From an uncultured Clostridia bacterium (GTDB lineage Bacteria > Bacillota > Clostridia > Christensenellales > Aristaeellaceae), in contig CANOHT010000011.1 of the NCBI GenBank assembly GCA_947565865.1, positions 11,561-75,560 on the forward strand: a stretch of DNA of 64,000 nt, in the 5' to 3' direction. A model generated the notes under the pieces. That model saw nothing but the letters and a program-made list of their open reading frames with translations. It did not search any database and was not told the origin of the DNA. Both the position numbers and the translations under genes were made by a program. This document shows positions 1-8,873 of the stretch, in pieces. Position 1 is the stretch's first letter. Each line of letters begins with the position of its first letter.

Positions 1-82
1 CGTCCGCCCACGCTGTCGAGCCATAAAGCGATCTGTTGTAGCCACAGCCGCTCATGCGAGGAAACCATTTTACTCACCACAA

Positions 83-122
83 GAGGGCAAGGATGTGCTG
101 CTTGAAGCTCACCCTTGCCCTC
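83..122 (-). terminator. Hairpin downstream of the family-5 binding protein gene
   Basis: A perfect 10-bp inverted repeat (83-92 with 113-122, loop of 20 nt) lies about 40 nt after the stop codon of the leftward gene ending at 165. No clear T-run follows on the minus strand, so it may be a weak terminator or an mRNA 3'-end stabiliser. The remaining bases 1-82 show no gene. Confidence 0.45.
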
Positions 123-164
123 CGAAGTGGTTCAACAATCAGTCACGCAAGGTGATTGGACTGC

Positions 165-2543
165 TTAGTTGTAGTTCAGTGTACCGCCCTGGGAAGCCAC
201 ATAATCAGCCCACTCCTGATCGGAGTAGTTGAAGGTCATGCGGGCGATGCCGCCGAAGGCCATGGGGAACATGTACTCGTCGGAGAAGTAGTTGACCTTC
301 TGGCTCAGCAGCTGAGCGGCGGAATCGCCGACCAGGGGCATGTAGTTGTAGTTCTGCAGCACGGCGTTCTCCAGGGCAGCCAGGATCACGGCGCGCTCCA
401 GGTTCTTCTCGGAATCGGTGCCGGCAGGATAGCACAGCTCAACCAGGTCCTTGGTGCCGGTCACGGTGGCATTCACCGGAATACCATTCATGATCTCGAA
501 CCAATCGTACACGCTGGCGGTGTAGGTGGTGCCTTCCAGCTCGATGTCCACATTGATGGTGCCGTAATCCACGTTGCTGTCATAGCGCAGGCTGCCGCAG
601 TAGACCTCGAACAGGCCAAAGGCGTCAAACTCGCCGCCTTGGAAGCCAATGTTGAACAGCATGTCAACATTGTTGTTGCGCAGAGCCTCGCCAAAGCCGT
701 TGGAGATGGTGTTGTCCTTCACGAACTCCAGCTTGCCCTCCAGCTTGGTGCCCTTCACAGCCTCAATCCAGTTATTGTTCAGGAACTCATAGCCGTCATG
801 ATAGGAAGGAAGATCAGCCGCCAGACCAATGATGATCTGCACCTTGTCATCCTCGTCCATCAGGCCCTGCTCAATGGCCTTGTCATAGGCCAGGTCGAAG
901 CACTGACGGCCCATCTCCAGATTGTAGCCGCTGATGTTCTCAATGGCATCGTCGATGGTAGCGTACAGCTTGCCCTCACCAATCTCGTCAGCCAGGCCCC
1001 AGAAGTTGACCAGAGTCTGCTTGGCGGCGTCGGTCACACGATAGGGCGTGCCGCTCTCGGGGTCGGCAACGATGGAATCGCTGAACAGCGCGTAGGCGGG
1101 AATCCAGATGGGGTTCACGGCCATGCAGTAGCCCTGACGATCCAGGGACAGAGACAGGGCCATACGGAACTCCTTCAGGGTCAGGATGGTCTTGTTGATG
1201 TTCTCGCCGGCAGCTTCCTGGGTCTTGGTCAGGGCCTCCAGGCTGGGGTTCACGGCGAAGCCGAAGGTGGAAGCGCCGATGGAGTAGTGGGTGTAATCAG
1301 AGGAAGCGTACTGCTCAGCGTACTCCTTGCTCAGACCGAAGGTATCCAGCTGGCCGCTGAGGAACATCTCATAGCGGGTAGCGGTATCGGTGACGGGCAC
1401 ATAGCGCACATGCGTCGCCTGATAGCGGCCCTCGAAGCGGGGCTCATTCCAGCCATACCAGTAGGGGTTCTTCTCATGAACGATTTCCTTATCGGTCTGA
1501 TAGGAAGCGATCTGATAGGGGCCAAAGGAGGGAGTGGTCTCCTTGCTGGTGCAGTAGGTGCTGTTGAACACGCCGTCGGTGACGGTGGCGCAGGCATCGT
1601 AGAGGTCAGGCTTGACAATCCAGCTGGTCATGTCCAGCTGATACTTGACGTAGAAGCCGTACACGGGAGTGTCAACGATGACAACAAACTCGTTGTCGCT
1701 CACAGCCTGCACACCGACCTTGTCGTAAGACAGCTCGGGATAGGCATAGAGAGCGGACAGCTCATCCAGGGCATACTCGATCATGGTATCGACGCTCTGG
1801 CCATTGTAGACCTGGCCCTCGCCCTTGAAGAACTCGACCATCTCGGCCAGGGTCTTTCCGCTGTCAACCAGCACGTCTTCGCCCTCGCCCCAGCTCTTGG
1901 CCTCGAAGTCATACTTCGCGCCGAAGGAGTAGACCCAGTTCACCTTGGCGGGCAGGTCGCCGTGCTCGGCCAGGAAGGAATCCAGGTCTTCGGAGCCGTA
2001 CAGGCCCATCAGGGAACGAATGGAGGTGTCAGCCGTGGTGCCCTGCTTGGCATAGGCCTCGGCATTGTGCACCTTGGGGTTTCTGGCATAGATGTTGTCA
2101 GCGCGGAAGTTCTTGGCCACGGGGTCCAGCAGACGCTTGACGGACTCTTCAACGGTCTTGGCGTTCAGCACGCTGCCGTCGTTCCACTTCAGGTCGTCGC
2201 GCATGGTGAACTTCCAGGCGCGGCCGGTCTCGCCCTCGGCAATGCCCCAGTCCTCGCCGACATAGTCAGCGGTGACATCCTCGGGCTCGCCAACGGCCAT
2301 GTGATTCTCCCACACGAAACCGTCCATGTTCTCGTTGTAGTCGAAATCGTACAGACCGTCACGGATCCAGGTCAGCGCCAGGTCGTTGGCGGTGGCGTCC
2401 TGGTACTTGAAAACGTTCCAGGCCGTGGGGATGGTCGGGTGCGACCCATTATAGGTGTAGGTGGGCTCGGAGCCTTCGGCAAACGCGCCGATGCAACCAA
2501 GCACCATGCACAATGCCAAAACCAAAGCAAGGGTTTTCTTCAT
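165..2543 (-). CDS. ABC transporter substrate-binding protein, family 5 (oligopeptide-type)
   Basis: This is a secreted substrate-binding protein of the SBP_bac_5 (OppA/DppA-like) family, 792 residues, long for the family (usually 500-600). The N-terminus has a classic signal peptide (MKKTLALVLALCMVLGCIGAFAEG) with cleavage most likely after AFA; the Cys in LGC could instead be read as a weak lipobox. The region around residues 100-130 (AWKFTMRDDLKWNDGSVLNA) is the hallmark family-5 segment. It would capture peptides or other solutes outside the membrane for an ABC importer, but no permease or ATPase of that class is beside it. It has its own consensus promoter at 2596-2625 and a GGAGG ribosome site, so it is probably monocistronic. 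The substrate cannot be told from sequence. Confidence 0.9.
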   Translation of the reverse strand: MKKTLALVLALCMVLGCIGAFAEGSEPTYTYNGSHPTIPTAWNVFKYQDATANDLALTWIRDGLYDFDYNENMDGFVWENHMAVGEPEDVTADYVGEDWGIAEGETGRAWKFTMRDDLKWNDGSVLNAKTVEESVKRLLDPVAKNFRADNIYARNPKVHNAEAYAKQGTTADTSIRSLMGLYGSEDLDSFLAEHGDLPAKVNWVYSFGAKYDFEAKSWGEGEDVLVDSGKTLAEMVEFFKGEGQVYNGQSVDTMIEYALDELSALYAYPELSYDKVGVQAVSDNEFVVIVDTPVYGFYVKYQLDMTSWIVKPDLYDACATVTDGVFNSTYCTSKETTPSFGPYQIASYQTDKEIVHEKNPYWYGWNEPRFEGRYQATHVRYVPVTDTATRYEMFLSGQLDTFGLSKEYAEQYASSDYTHYSIGASTFGFAVNPSLEALTKTQEAAGENINKTILTLKEFRMALSLSLDRQGYCMAVNPIWIPAYALFSDSIVADPESGTPYRVTDAAKQTLVNFWGLADEIGEGKLYATIDDAIENISGYNLEMGRQCFDLAYDKAIEQGLMDEDDKVQIIIGLAADLPSYHDGYEFLNNNWIEAVKGTKLEGKLEFVKDNTISNGFGEALRNNNVDMLFNIGFQGGEFDAFGLFEVYCGSLRYDSNVDYGTINVDIELEGTTYTASVYDWFEIMNGIPVNATVTGTKDLVELCYPAGTDSEKNLERAVILAALENAVLQNYNYMPLVGDSAAQLLSQKVNYFSDEYMFPMAFGGIARMTFNYSDQEWADYVASQGGTLNYN

Positions 2544-2570
2544 GAAAATTGTCCCCTCCTTACAATACTC

Positions 2571-2625
2571 CCGTATAAATTCATACGGTTTTAATATTAT
2601 AGGTCATTTAATGAAGCATTGTCAA
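2571..2625 (-). promoter_or_regulatory. Sigma-A promoter with operator-like palindrome for the family-5 binding protein
   Basis: On the minus strand TTGACA (2620-2625) and TATAAT (2596-2601) are separated by 18 bp, a perfect consensus pair. Just downstream of the expected start point lies an 18-bp near-palindrome (2571-2588, arms CCGTAT/ATACGG), in the position of a repressor operator. Strong consensus plus operator suggests high but regulated expression. Confidence 0.8.
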
Positions 2626-2858
2626 GCGCTAAATGGCTGGAAAGCGTGGCTGCGCAAAATGAATTTTTCCGAACAAAGCCTTGCAGTTTACAAGGTTTGC
2701 ATATCTTTCGTCCCCGCCCTTTGATTGTACTTTTTTTGTTTTTTTCAGAAAATATTTGTGTTTTCCGACCAGATTCATCCCTAATGATTCCTCGCCCTGC
2801 GTCCACACGCCTTTTTGACGCACAGACAGTCCGCGGTTGTCTTTGGTCAACACGGAAC

Positions 2859-2888
2859 AAAAAAGGCCGGCAGCCTTCGCCGCCGACC
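2859..2888 (-). terminator. Rho-independent terminator after the FAD oxidoreductase operon
   Basis: On the minus strand a 10-bp GC-rich stem (2879-2888 with 2865-2874, two wobble pairs, GAAG loop) is followed directly by six T residues (plus-strand A run 2859-2864). It sits 13 nt after the stop of the oxidoreductase and ends the leftward operon. Confidence 0.85.
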
Positions 2889-2900
2889 CGAATAATCGTA

Positions 2901-4403
2901 TTATGACAAACCCAGCTGCCGCAGCCTCTCCCCTTCGCCCAGGTACACGCCCTGGCGCAGCAGCTCTTTCTGCACAAGACGCACATCCACCTCATGGGTG
3001 GTAACGCCCGTGGAGGCGGCGATGGCCGCGGCCACACCGGCACCCTGGGCAGGCTTCATGCTGTTGGTACCACAGCGCATGGTGGTCTGCGGCTGGCAGG
3101 AGGCCGTCTTGCCGCTGCCTACCAGCAGATTTTCCACACCCCGGGGCAGCAGGATACCGTAGGCGATGTCCACCGTGTGCTCGTAAAGGAAACGCGCGCC
3201 GTCAGCAGTGGTCTCGCCGTTGACGGAAACCTCCTGCACACTGCCCTTGTCATCCTCGTCAAAGGGATGATCCTTCGCGCCGTCATCGCTCCAGGGCTTG
3301 GCGCACCGCACACCGATGACATCATCCAGATAGACGGGCGCGGCGCTTGTCACGTCCTCAATCCACAGCGTCTTCTCACCCTCGATGGCGCGGCTGACCC
3401 GAACGCCCATATCCTGGGAAATCTGCGAAATGTGGGCGTTCCGGAAGCCCGGCACCGTCCTGACCAGGAAGTCCGCGATGTAATAGCAGGCCTTCTGACT
3501 CTCCAATTCCGCCTCGGAATAGTCAAGGGGCGCCAGGGAGGGCAGCCGCCACAGCATGGTGTTCACGGACAGGTCGTTCAGGCCCTTGAGGCCGATCAGA
3601 CACATCATATCCAGGCCGAAGAGCTTGCCCCGGGTCTTGCTGTACTCCCCGCGGATGATGGCCTCCTGCACCAGGGGGAACTTCCGTCCGCCGCGGTGAG
3701 GGAAATAAAAGTCGCCGTATTCCTTCCAGTTGGTTTCAAAGTCTTCAAAGCCGCGGATACCGTCATGGTTCTTCGGGAACTCGTCGGGATGCTCCCGGAA
3801 GTACTGGTAGAAATCCTCGCCGTCAAAGCCGCTCATTTTGAAGGCCAGGCTGGCCGTGCCCTTGGTGACGCGCATGGGGCAGCCGGTCTGGGCGGCGATA
3901 TCCGCCTCGCCCGTGCAATCGACGGTCACCTTGGCCAGCACCGCCCGGCGGCCCACCTTGGTCTCCAGGAAGAGGCCCTTCACCGTCTGCCCCTCCATGA
4001 TGGGGCTGGCGGCCAGCACATGGGTGAAGACCGTGACGCCCGCCTCCTGGAGCATATCAATCAATACGATCTTGAGCTTCTGCTCGTCAATGACCAGCTT
4101 GGCCTGGGGCTTGTCCCAGTCCCGGACGCAGCCGCCCATGGCCGTCAGGCGCTCAATGATCCGGCGGGGCACGCCGCTGAGCAGCTGTTCAAAGTCCGCG
4201 CTGACATGGTTGTTGAGCAGGTTCGGGATGATATTGCTGGTCAGCACGCCGCCCAGGCAGCCGTTGCGCTCCACCAGCAGCACCTTCGCGCCGGCGTCCG
4301 CGGCGCTGATGGCCGCCGTACAGCCCGCGACGCCGCCGCCGGCCACCAGCACATCCACACTGTCCAGCACCTCAATCTCGCGCGCGGTTTCCATGATATT
4401 CAT
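2901..4403 (-). CDS. FAD-dependent oxidoreductase (FAD_oxidored family)
   Basis: A 500-residue flavoprotein. The N-terminal Rossmann motif (VLVAGGGVAGCTAAISAADAG, roughly residues 18-38) with the following VERNGCLGG segment is typical of the PF12831 FAD-dependent oxidoreductases found in carbohydrate and polyol operons of Clostridia. A second conserved stretch near the C-terminus (GVENLLVGSGKTASC) matches the FAD-closing region of the family. It is the last gene of the leftward operon with two permeases, a binding protein and a GntR regulator, so it probably oxidises the imported compound or a derivative. Start chosen from GGAGG 8 nt upstream of the ATG. The substrate is unknown. Confidence 0.85.
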   Translation of the reverse strand: MNIMETAREIEVLDSVDVLVAGGGVAGCTAAISAADAGAKVLLVERNGCLGGVLTSNIIPNLLNNHVSADFEQLLSGVPRRIIERLTAMGGCVRDWDKPQAKLVIDEQKLKIVLIDMLQEAGVTVFTHVLAASPIMEGQTVKGLFLETKVGRRAVLAKVTVDCTGEADIAAQTGCPMRVTKGTASLAFKMSGFDGEDFYQYFREHPDEFPKNHDGIRGFEDFETNWKEYGDFYFPHRGGRKFPLVQEAIIRGEYSKTRGKLFGLDMMCLIGLKGLNDLSVNTMLWRLPSLAPLDYSEAELESQKACYYIADFLVRTVPGFRNAHISQISQDMGVRVSRAIEGEKTLWIEDVTSAAPVYLDDVIGVRCAKPWSDDGAKDHPFDEDDKGSVQEVSVNGETTADGARFLYEHTVDIAYGILLPRGVENLLVGSGKTASCQPQTTMRCGTNSMKPAQGAGVAAAIAASTGVTTHEVDVRLVQKELLRQGVYLGEGERLRQLGLS

Positions 4404-4460
4404 CGGGGTATCCTCCTTGGCACAGGGCAGGAGGAGCCTTTTTTCCCGAAAAAGGCGCCG

Positions 4461-5138
4461 TTACACCTCCACGGCTTCCATCCGCCGCAGATGTTCCTCC
4501 AGCCCGGTGATATTATGCCTGCGGGAAGCCGCCTCCGCCCGGTCAGGGTCGGAGGCCTTGATAGCCTCCAGCAGTTCGCGATGCTCGGGAAGCGTTACAT
4601 TCATTCTGGCTGAGGACATGGGATACAGGTTGTAGTACCGCTCAAACCGATGCCAATGCTGATGGAAGTTGTCGATCATCTGGGGAATCAGCGGCATATG
4701 GCAGTGATCCTTGATATAATCATGGAAGCGGCTGTTGGCCTGGCTGTACCTCAGCGTATCGCCCACCGGCGCGACGGTCTCCATCTCCGCGACGACGGCC
4801 GCCAGGCAGCTCTTTTCCTCCTCGGTCATCCGGGTGGCGGCGGCGCGCACCGCCAGCACCTGCAGTTCCCTGGAGATGGCGAAGTAATCCTGAGCGGACG
4901 CCTGGGTAATGGGCGCCACCACAGCGCCCACATGGGGCGTCATCTGCACCAGGCCCTCCGCCTGCAGCTGCAATAGCGCCTCGCGCACCGGTACGCGGCT
5001 GACATGGTAATCCGCCGCCAGCTCGTCCAGGATCAGGCGCTCCCCCGGCTGAAGCTCACAGCGCTCAATGGCGCTCTTCAGCTCGCTGTACAGCCATTCC
5101 TGCTTAGTTTGAAAGGGTACTCTCTGCTTTTCCGTCAC
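4461..5138 (-). CDS. GntR-family transcriptional regulator (FadR/FCD type)
   Basis: A 225-residue regulator. The N-terminal winged helix (about residues 12-75; ELKSAIERCELQPGERLILDELAADYHVSRVPVREAL) is the GntR signature, with the typical ending EALLQLQAEGLVQ. The C-terminal all-helical part (about 85-215) fits the FCD ligand-binding domain, including metal-site histidines in the SRFHDYIKDHC region. It starts with GTG, preceded by AAAGGA. Lying inside the importer operon, it most likely controls that operon, and the two palindromes at 8743 and 8878 are its best candidate operators (inference). Its inducer is probably the imported acid or sugar. Confidence 0.9.
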   Translation of the reverse strand: MTEKQRVPFQTKQEWLYSELKSAIERCELQPGERLILDELAADYHVSRVPVREALLQLQAEGLVQMTPHVGAVVAPITQASAQDYFAISRELQVLAVRAAATRMTEEEKSCLAAVVAEMETVAPVGDTLRYSQANSRFHDYIKDHCHMPLIPQMIDNFHQHWHRFERYYNLYPMSSARMNVTLPEHRELLEAIKASDPDRAEAASRRHNITGLEEHLRRMEAVEV

Positions 5139-5159
5139 TGTCTCTCAATCCTTTGGCAT

Positions 5160-5194
5160 CTCCGCCCTCCCCCGAAAGCCGGGAGCGGGCGGAG
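5160..5194 (-). promoter_or_regulatory. Intercistronic hairpin between binding protein and GntR genes
   Basis: A strong GC-rich hairpin (CTCCGCCC at 5160-5167 pairing with the segment ending at 5194, plus an inner CTCCC/GGGAG stem) lies 7 nt after the binding protein stop codon with no T-run. Such hairpins commonly protect the binding-protein mRNA 3' end and reduce read-through into the lower-expressed regulator. Confidence 0.6.
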
Positions 5195-5200
5195 GGGACT

Positions 5201-6796
5201 TTATTTCTGGCGGTCGAAGGCCGTTTGATACAGCTCGACATAGCGATCCATTCCCAGGCGCTTCAACTGCTCCAGGTAGCCGTCCCACTGCTCCTCAACG
5301 CCGCCCTCAGCAATCCACGCAGCCTCCGTGCGGAAGACGTAGTTGGTCAGGTCCAGCTGGATCAGGTTCAGCTCCTCGATTTCTTCCAGGGTGAAGCGAT
5401 AGGGGAAATTGTAGGGATACTTGGTCAGGTCATCGCGGTACACCGCGCAGGTCTCTTCCTTGTAAACGTTGTTGGCGCGGGTAGCGATATACTGGTCGAT
5501 GATCTCCTTGGTGGAAATCACCGGGGAGGAACCGATGGGCGCGCTCCAGGGCCAGTCGTTGGGCTGCACATCCTCGGGGCGCAGAGCGGTATTGTCCGTC
5601 CATTTGCCCGCCTCGGCATCGGAGGGCACCAGCGCCTCGGAGGCGGTCCAGCCGGCGGGCTTGAACATGCCGTAGAGCATCTGGATGTTGTTTTCCGGCT
5701 CGTTGATGTAATCCAGCCAGCGGATGGCAATCTCCGGATTTTTGCAGGCCCGGGTCAGGGCAAAGGCGCCTTCGTTCATACCGGCCATGGCGCGCAGCCA
5801 GCCCTTGTCGCCATGGGGGCCGGTCAGGGCCGGCATGATGGCGAAACGATCCTGGATTTCCGCGGAGGCCATGGAGTTCTTATAGCGATAATCCGAATAG
5901 CAGCCTACGCTGAGCTGACGGATTTTGTTGGTCAGCATGGTGCGATCCTGGGTGAAGATTTCCGGGTCGATGAGCCCCTCGGCATAGAGCCTGTGCAGGT
6001 AGCTGACCGCTTCCCTGAAGCCCTCCTGGGCCGCAGTAAATTCTACCACACCATCGTCGCTGATGGCAATATGTTTTGGATTTTCCGCTACGCCGAAGGC
6101 CTGGAAGATCCACTCGAACTCCCGCTTCACCTCACGGTTGAGGTCATTGCTCTCCTGGTAGAGGAATGTCCAGGGGATGGTGTTGCCGTCTCCGGCCATG
6201 TCGTTGTCCTTGAAGGCCTTGAGGGCCTGATAAAATTCCTCGGTGTTGGTCGGCATGGGCAGATTCAGAGCGTCCAGCCACTCCTGGCGGATGATGGCAG
6301 CGCTGAAGGAATCAAAGCCCATATCCTGCATGGCGGTCAGCGCATAGATATGTCCGTCCGTGCTGGTGATGGACGCCCGATAGGTGGGATTCTCGTCAAT
6401 GAGCCGCTGGATGGTGGGCGCGTACTCGCGGATCAGCCCCTCCAGGGGGATCAGAATGCCGTCAGCGCCCAGCAGCTGAGCCTCGTCAGCGGTCAGGGAG
6501 AGGGGGCCCATGAAGCCGTCGGGCAATTCGCCCCCGGCGATGGTCAGGTTTTTCTTCTCGCTCCAGGAGGCCTGGGGAATCATGTTCCAGGTGATGCGGA
6601 CGTTGGTCTGCTCCTCCAGGTACTTCATCATGTCGGTCTGGTCATAGCGGCCCACGCGGGTGCTGTTCATGTTCATGCCCATGAAGGTGAGCTCGACCGT
6701 CTCATCCGTCAGGGGCAGGGTGGTTTCCGCCATGGCGGTCATAACGCCACAGCACAGGATGAGCGCCGTCAGCAGCGCCAAAAGCCGTTTTTTCAT
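5201..6796 (-). CDS. Extracellular solute-binding protein (LipO-like, sugar type)
   Basis: A 531-residue secreted binding protein of the family-1 (MalE/LipO-like) class that works with LplB/LplC-type permeases. The start MKKRLLALLTALILCCG at 6796 gives a proper signal peptide ending AMAE; an earlier in-frame ATG at 6850 would put 18 residues before it and is less likely. A GGCGGA ribosome site precedes 6796. The mature part is rich in aromatic residues and has the family's typical GTTSMKK-free N-terminus followed by LTFMGMNMN. No lipobox with a good consensus is seen, although a Cys pair follows the hydrophobic core. Third gene of the leftward importer operon; imports an unknown carbohydrate. 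Confidence 0.88.
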   Translation of the reverse strand: MKKRLLALLTALILCCGVMTAMAETTLPLTDETVELTFMGMNMNSTRVGRYDQTDMMKYLEEQTNVRITWNMIPQASWSEKKNLTIAGGELPDGFMGPLSLTADEAQLLGADGILIPLEGLIREYAPTIQRLIDENPTYRASITSTDGHIYALTAMQDMGFDSFSAAIIRQEWLDALNLPMPTNTEEFYQALKAFKDNDMAGDGNTIPWTFLYQESNDLNREVKREFEWIFQAFGVAENPKHIAISDDGVVEFTAAQEGFREAVSYLHRLYAEGLIDPEIFTQDRTMLTNKIRQLSVGCYSDYRYKNSMASAEIQDRFAIMPALTGPHGDKGWLRAMAGMNEGAFALTRACKNPEIAIRWLDYINEPENNIQMLYGMFKPAGWTASEALVPSDAEAGKWTDNTALRPEDVQPNDWPWSAPIGSSPVISTKEIIDQYIATRANNVYKEETCAVYRDDLTKYPYNFPYRFTLEEIEELNLIQLDLTNYVFRTEAAWIAEGGVEEQWDGYLEQLKRLGMDRYVELYQTAFDRQK

Positions 6797-6897
6797 GGAT
6801 GTTCCGCCTTTCTTCATCATAATCGTCGCTTGTGGGACATGGGAAAACATAGTGGTGTTGCCGGTGACCCTTCACCTCCCTTGACGCCGCGCGGGCC

Positions 6898-7791
6898 TTA
6901 TTCCTTCACCGAGCCGAGGGTGATTCCCTGAATGAAGAAGCGCTGCAGGAAGACATACAGCAGCAGCATGGGCAGCGTAGCCATCAGAATGATGCCGTAC
7001 TTCATGGACTCGGCCGCCTTCAGCATCTCCTCGTAGGCCGCCTGATCCTCCGTGAGCATCTCAAACAGGGGGCCGGACACCTGGTTGGAGGCCAGCAGTT
7101 CCTTCAGCACCAGCTGGATGGGATAATACTGCTCCTTATCCAGGTAGATCATGGCGCGGAAATAGTCGTTCCACTGCCACACGCCGTAAAACAGCAGCAT
7201 CACGATGATGATGGGCGTGGAGGTGGGCAGCAGGATGCGGAAAAAGTACCCGAAGTGCGCGCAGCCGTCGATTTCCGCCGCCTCGTAGAGGCTTGGAATG
7301 TAGGTGGAGCGAAAGTAGGACGAGGCCATCAGCAGATTCATCACCTGAATGCCGGATACGCACAGCAGCACCCAGTAGGTATTGCGCAGGTGAAGCTGGT
7401 TGACCAGGATATACTGCGGAATCAGTCCGCCCTGGAAAAACATGGCGAACAGAAAAAACAGGCTGAGAATGCGCTTGCCGGAAAAATCCGACCGGGAAAG
7501 CGGGTAGGCCGCCATCAGCGTCAGGGAGGTGCTCAGTATGGCCCCCACCACCGCGTAGAACATGGAGTTGGCATAGCCCGTCCAAAGCATGTCATAGTTG
7601 AAAATGCGCTTGTAGCCCTCCAGGTTCAGCCCCTTGGGCCAGAGGATCACCTGGCCGGACAGCACATATTCCGGACTGCTGAGCGAGGCGATCAGCATGA
7701 AGTACAGCGGATAGATCACCACCGCGCACATCAGGAGCATCACCAGCCCCGTTACCATGGTAAAGATTCTGTCGTTTCGACTCTCCTTCAT
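6898..7791 (-). CDS. Carbohydrate ABC transporter permease (LplC/YtcP-like)
   Basis: A 297-residue inner membrane protein with about six membrane helices. It carries the binding-protein-dependent transport signature in the cytoplasmic loop around residues 190-215 (EAAEIDGCAHFGYFFRILLPTSTPI), the EAA motif that docks the ATPase. The C-terminus LQRFFIQGITLGSVKE is characteristic of the LplC branch. AAAGGAG precedes its ATG, and only 12 nt separate it from the partner permease gene. No ATP-binding subunit is encoded in the operon, so a shared MsmK/MsmX-type ATPase elsewhere is likely. Confidence 0.93.
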   Translation of the reverse strand: MKESRNDRIFTMVTGLVMLLMCAVVIYPLYFMLIASLSSPEYVLSGQVILWPKGLNLEGYKRIFNYDMLWTGYANSMFYAVVGAILSTSLTLMAAYPLSRSDFSGKRILSLFFLFAMFFQGGLIPQYILVNQLHLRNTYWVLLCVSGIQVMNLLMASSYFRSTYIPSLYEAAEIDGCAHFGYFFRILLPTSTPIIIVMLLFYGVWQWNDYFRAMIYLDKEQYYPIQLVLKELLASNQVSGPLFEMLTEDQAAYEEMLKAAESMKYGIILMATLPMLLLYVFLQRFFIQGITLGSVKE

Positions 7792-7803
7792 AGCGGCGCT
7801 CCT

Positions 7804-8724
7804 TTACCACAGGCTTTCGTTGGTCAGCTTGCGGCTGACCAGGTTCACAAACAGGAGAATGACGACATTCACCACCGTCTGAAAGAGGTTGATAGCCGTC
7901 GAATAGCTGAACTGGCCGTTCAAAAGGCCGATCTTGTACACATAGGTGCCAATAATTTCGGAGGTGCTCAGATTGGTGGCGCTCTGCATCAGCAGCACCT
8001 TTTGCGTATCCACATTGAGCATCCGCCCCACCTGAAGCAGCAGCACCGTCACCAGCGTGGGCACGATGGCCGGCAGATCAATGTACCAGATTTTCTGCAG
8101 CTTGGTCGCGCCGTCCAGCGTGGCGGCTTCATACTGGGATACGTCTACCGCCGTCAGCGCCGCCAGGAAGATAATGGCCTGATAGCCCGTATGCTGCCAC
8201 ACATGGGAAAGCACGAACACATGCCGGAACCAGCCCGGCTCGGCCATGAAGTAAATGGGATTGCCGCCCAGCCGCTTGATGAGGACGTTGATAATGCCGG
8301 AGGAGGGCGAGCCGAACAGCGTCAGCATGCCCGTCAGCACCACCAGGGAGATGAAATGCGGCGCGTAGGTGATGGTCTGCACGGACTTTTTCACCCACTT
8401 GCCCCGGGTGTGATTAAGCATGAATGCCAGGGCGATGGGCAGGGGAAAGGCCACCAGCAGCTGATAAAAGCTGAGAATCAGGGTATTGGCGATCAGCTCC
8501 CAGCACTGCGCAGAATTGAAAAACCGTTCAAAGTACATCAGACCCACCCAGGGGCTCTCCATGATGCCCTTGCCGATGCTGTAACGCTTGAAGGCGATCA
8601 CCAGCCCGTACATGGGCGCGTAATGGAAAATCAGAAAGAACACCACTGCCGGCAATACCAGCAGCCACAGCTGCCATTCCCGCTTGCCAAGCAGGCGGGA
8701 GGAGCGAATGGAGCGGGCAAGCAT
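7804..8724 (-). CDS. ABC transporter permease (LplB/YtcQ-partner type)
   Basis: A 306-residue membrane protein, the first gene of the leftward importer operon. It has about six membrane helices and the EAA loop (EAATLDGATKLQKIWYIDLPAIVP, around residues 195-218). The N-terminal segment WLLVLPAVVFFLIFHYAPMYGLVIAFK and the C-terminal VSRKLTNESLW are typical of LplB-type sugar permeases. The ribosome site GAGGTGA precedes the ATG. It forms a heterodimer with the next gene product; the sugar is not evident. Confidence 0.93.
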   Translation of the reverse strand: MLARSIRSSRLLGKREWQLWLLVLPAVVFFLIFHYAPMYGLVIAFKRYSIGKGIMESPWVGLMYFERFFNSAQCWELIANTLILSFYQLLVAFPLPIALAFMLNHTRGKWVKKSVQTITYAPHFISLVVLTGMLTLFGSPSSGIINVLIKRLGGNPIYFMAEPGWFRHVFVLSHVWQHTGYQAIIFLAALTAVDVSQYEAATLDGATKLQKIWYIDLPAIVPTLVTVLLLQVGRMLNVDTQKVLLMQSATNLSTSEIIGTYVYKIGLLNGQFSYSTAINLFQTVVNVVILLFVNLVSRKLTNESLW

Positions 8725-8742
8725 GTTGATTCACCTCACTTT

Positions 8743-8758
8743 ATATTTCATGAAATAT
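8743..8758. promoter_or_regulatory. Proximal operator: perfect 16-bp palindrome
   Basis: ATATTTCATGAAATAT is a perfect palindrome located 19 bp upstream of the lplB-like start codon, within the 5' leader. The same motif recurs at 8878-8893 upstream of the promoter. Confidence 0.75.
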
Positions 8759-8839
8759 CCAGGTCATAAAGTTTCTTCCAGACTTTCCAATCCACCTCTT
8801 TTCGATCAAATTCCTGTTCTTTTTCCACCGAATGACCTT

Positions 8840-8868
8840 ATTATACTGAACTGCAGCCCCCTTGTCAA
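8840..8868 (-). promoter_or_regulatory. Consensus sigma-A promoter of the sugar importer operon
   Basis: On the minus strand TTGACA (8863-8868) and TATAAT (8840-8845) are separated by exactly 17 bp. It drives the operon lplB-like, lplC-like, binding protein, GntR, FAD oxidoreductase. The leader is about 110 nt. Confidence 0.88.
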
Positions 8869-8873
8869 TCGCT

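Noticed and set aside
156..2594. Long rightward reading frame (812 codons) over the binding protein gene
   Set aside because: It is the antisense shadow of the leftward SBP_bac_5 gene. GC-rich codon use leaves the opposite frame open; there is no ribosome site, and the peptide is a low-complexity Val/Gly/His run.
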